From contig JAFZZX010000083.1 of the NCBI GenBank assembly GCA_017615515.1, positions 1 through 8,314 on the forward strand: 8,314 nucleotides of DNA, in the 5' to 3' direction. The stretch is from Clostridia bacterium (GTDB lineage: Bacteria; Bacillota; Clostridia; Christensenellales; CAG-1252). Numbering within the stretch: position 1 is the stretch's first letter; every line of letters begins with the position of its first letter. Both the position numbers and the translations under genes were made by a program. This document shows positions 7,285-8,314 of the stretch, one piece after another. The notes beneath the pieces were generated by a model. That model was given only the letters and a program-made list of their open reading frames with translations. It was not told the origin of the DNA and ran no database searches.

Positions 7285-8314
7285 TTATTTCCTTATATAT
7301 TTTTTCATATTTCGGTAGATAGCGAGGACGGCGTCCCCGAGACCTTCCACCTGCTCAATGGTATTATCCCTGCCGAAACTAACGCGGATCACGCCACCCG
7401 AATAGGCTTTATCGAGACCCAATGCGTTACGAATACGATCGTTCGCGCGGCGCGCAGAGCAAGCCGAGCCCGTTCCGACCAAATAACCTTCCGCAGAAAG
7501 CGCATGTTGCATCGCCTCACCGCGTAGATCCTTAAATGCAAAGGTCAAGATTCCGGAAATACACTCCTCGTCAGAAAGAAAACGAATATCGTCGATCGTG
7601 GAAAGCTTATCGCGCAAACAAGCGGCAAACTCGCGATAACGCACGGTTAAATCAGCCAACTCTTCGACCGAACGGGATACAGCATAGCCGAAAGACAAGA
7701 TACCGCCGACGTTTTCCGTAGAAGAACGAACGCCGTCTTCCTGCCCGCCACCATACAAAATCGGCGAAATCGAGCGACCCTTTGCTACGTAAAGCGCAGC
7801 AACGCCTTTCGGCGCGCCGATCTTATGCCCGCTGATCGTATAATAGTCCACCCCGAGCTCCGACAGATTCACGGGAGTTTTACCGAGAGCCTGCACGCCG
7901 TCGGAATGGAAAAGAACGCGTGGATTCTTGCGTTTTGCAAGCGCACAAAGGTTTTTTACGTCATTCAGCGCACCGGTTTCGTTATTCACATGCATGACGG
8001 ATGCGAGCGAAGTATTCTCATCGATCAACGCGCCGAACGCTTCGGCGTCCACCACCCCCGCACCGTTTACGGGAGCGATCCGCACCTCTACCCCCATATC
8101 CTTCAAGGCGTTTGCGGCATTATAAACGGCAGGATGCTCGACCGCCGAGATAACGACGTTACACCCTTTCCGCTTTTTTGAACCGAATAATGCTAAATTG
8201 TCCGCCTCGGTCCCCGAGGAAGTAAAATAGAGATTCCCACCGAATCCCTTGATCGATTTCAAGATAGACGCCCTAACCGATTCGATCTCGTTATGCACCT
8301 CGATCGCAGGCAGA
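7285..8314 (-). CDS. iscS: Cysteine desulfurase, NifS/IscS family, probable ThiI partner (N-terminus off the window)
   Basis: This PLP enzyme takes sulfur from cysteine as an enzyme-bound persulfide and passes it to acceptors. The window holds 342 codons; a full protein is usually about 380-400 residues, so some 40-50 N-terminal residues lie beyond 8314. A GTG at 8298 is in frame, but the reading stays open upstream to the edge and would begin mid-domain, so it is not the start. Visible motifs are the cofactor-binding TSSGTEADN, the histidine in SAVEHPAV, FHSDGVQALGK, the PLP-binding lysine in SGHKIGAPKG (codon 7822-7824), and the catalytic cysteine in GTGSACSA (codon 7459-7461). It abuts thiI (TAA, one base, ATG), as NifZ does ThiI in Bacillus subtilis, so a dedicated role in tRNA thiolation (NifZ-like) is more likely than general Fe-S assembly. 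No scaffold gene such as iscU is in view. The gene symbol is by family only. Confidence 0.93.
   Translation of the reverse strand, partial: LPAIEVHNEIESVRASILKSIKGFGGNLYFTSSGTEADNLALFGSKKRKGCNVVISAVEHPAVYNAANALKDMGVEVRIAPVNGAGVVDAEAFGALIDENTSLASVMHVNNETGALNDVKNLCALAKRKNPRVLFHSDGVQALGKTPVNLSELGVDYYTISGHKIGAPKGVAALYVAKGRSISPILYGGGQEDGVRSSTENVGGILSFGYAVSRSVEELADLTVRYREFAACLRDKLSTIDDIRFLSDEECISGILTFAFKDLRGEAMQHALSAEGYLVGTGSACSARRANDRIRNALGLDKAYSGGVIRVSFGRDNTIEQVEGLGDAVLAIYRNMKKYIRK
7288..7294 (-). promoter_or_regulatory. thiI ribosome binding site
   Basis: On the minus strand AAGGAAA lies just upstream of the thiI ATG, inside the last two codons of the desulfurase gene (AGG AAA TAA). It supports the start at 7283 and coupled translation of the pair. 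Confidence 0.75.

Overview
The window reads as ordinary bacterial chromosome from a clostridial-type member of the Bacillota, probably an uncultured lineage. The evidence is a ThiI without a rhodanese domain paired with a NifZ/IscS-like cysteine desulfurase, the miaB-mutS gene order, AAGGAG-type ribosome binding sites, and protein sequences typical of that group. No finer taxonomic placement can be defended from sequence alone. The window is nearly all coding; no tRNA, rRNA, CRISPR array or insertion sequence was seen.

Layout: (1) 1-3913, minus strand: a two-gene operon miaB-mutS. The genes are 2 nt apart, the mutS ribosome binding site lies inside the end of miaB, and mutS runs off the left edge close to its C-terminus. 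(2) 3914-3991: a 78-bp, about 17% GC divergent intergenic region. It carries a near-consensus sigma-70 promoter facing miaB and a candidate -10 facing the other way. (3) 3992-6183, plus strand: a class A penicillin-binding protein (GT51 glycosyltransferase plus transpeptidase). A one-base deletion near 4219 breaks it just before its catalytic glutamate, although every other catalytic motif is intact. (4) 6129-8314, minus strand: thiI and, upstream of it, a cysteine desulfurase that runs off the right edge. thiI and the PBP gene converge and overlap by 55 bp.

Functionally, the desulfurase and ThiI form a sulfur relay for 4-thiouridine in tRNA (and possibly thiamine thiazole). MiaB performs a second tRNA sulfur modification (ms2i6A37), and MutS starts mismatch repair. 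The PBP gene sits on the opposite strand between these two tRNA-sulfur loci and has no obvious link to them.

No convincing undescribed multi-gene system is present. The points worth a second look are: the frameshift in the PBP gene; a possible stop-loss that created the PBP/thiI overlap; four DnaA-box-like 9-mers inside the mutS linker; a stretch of foreign-looking codon use at the mutS 3' end; and a promoter placed so that miaB mRNA would be essentially leaderless.
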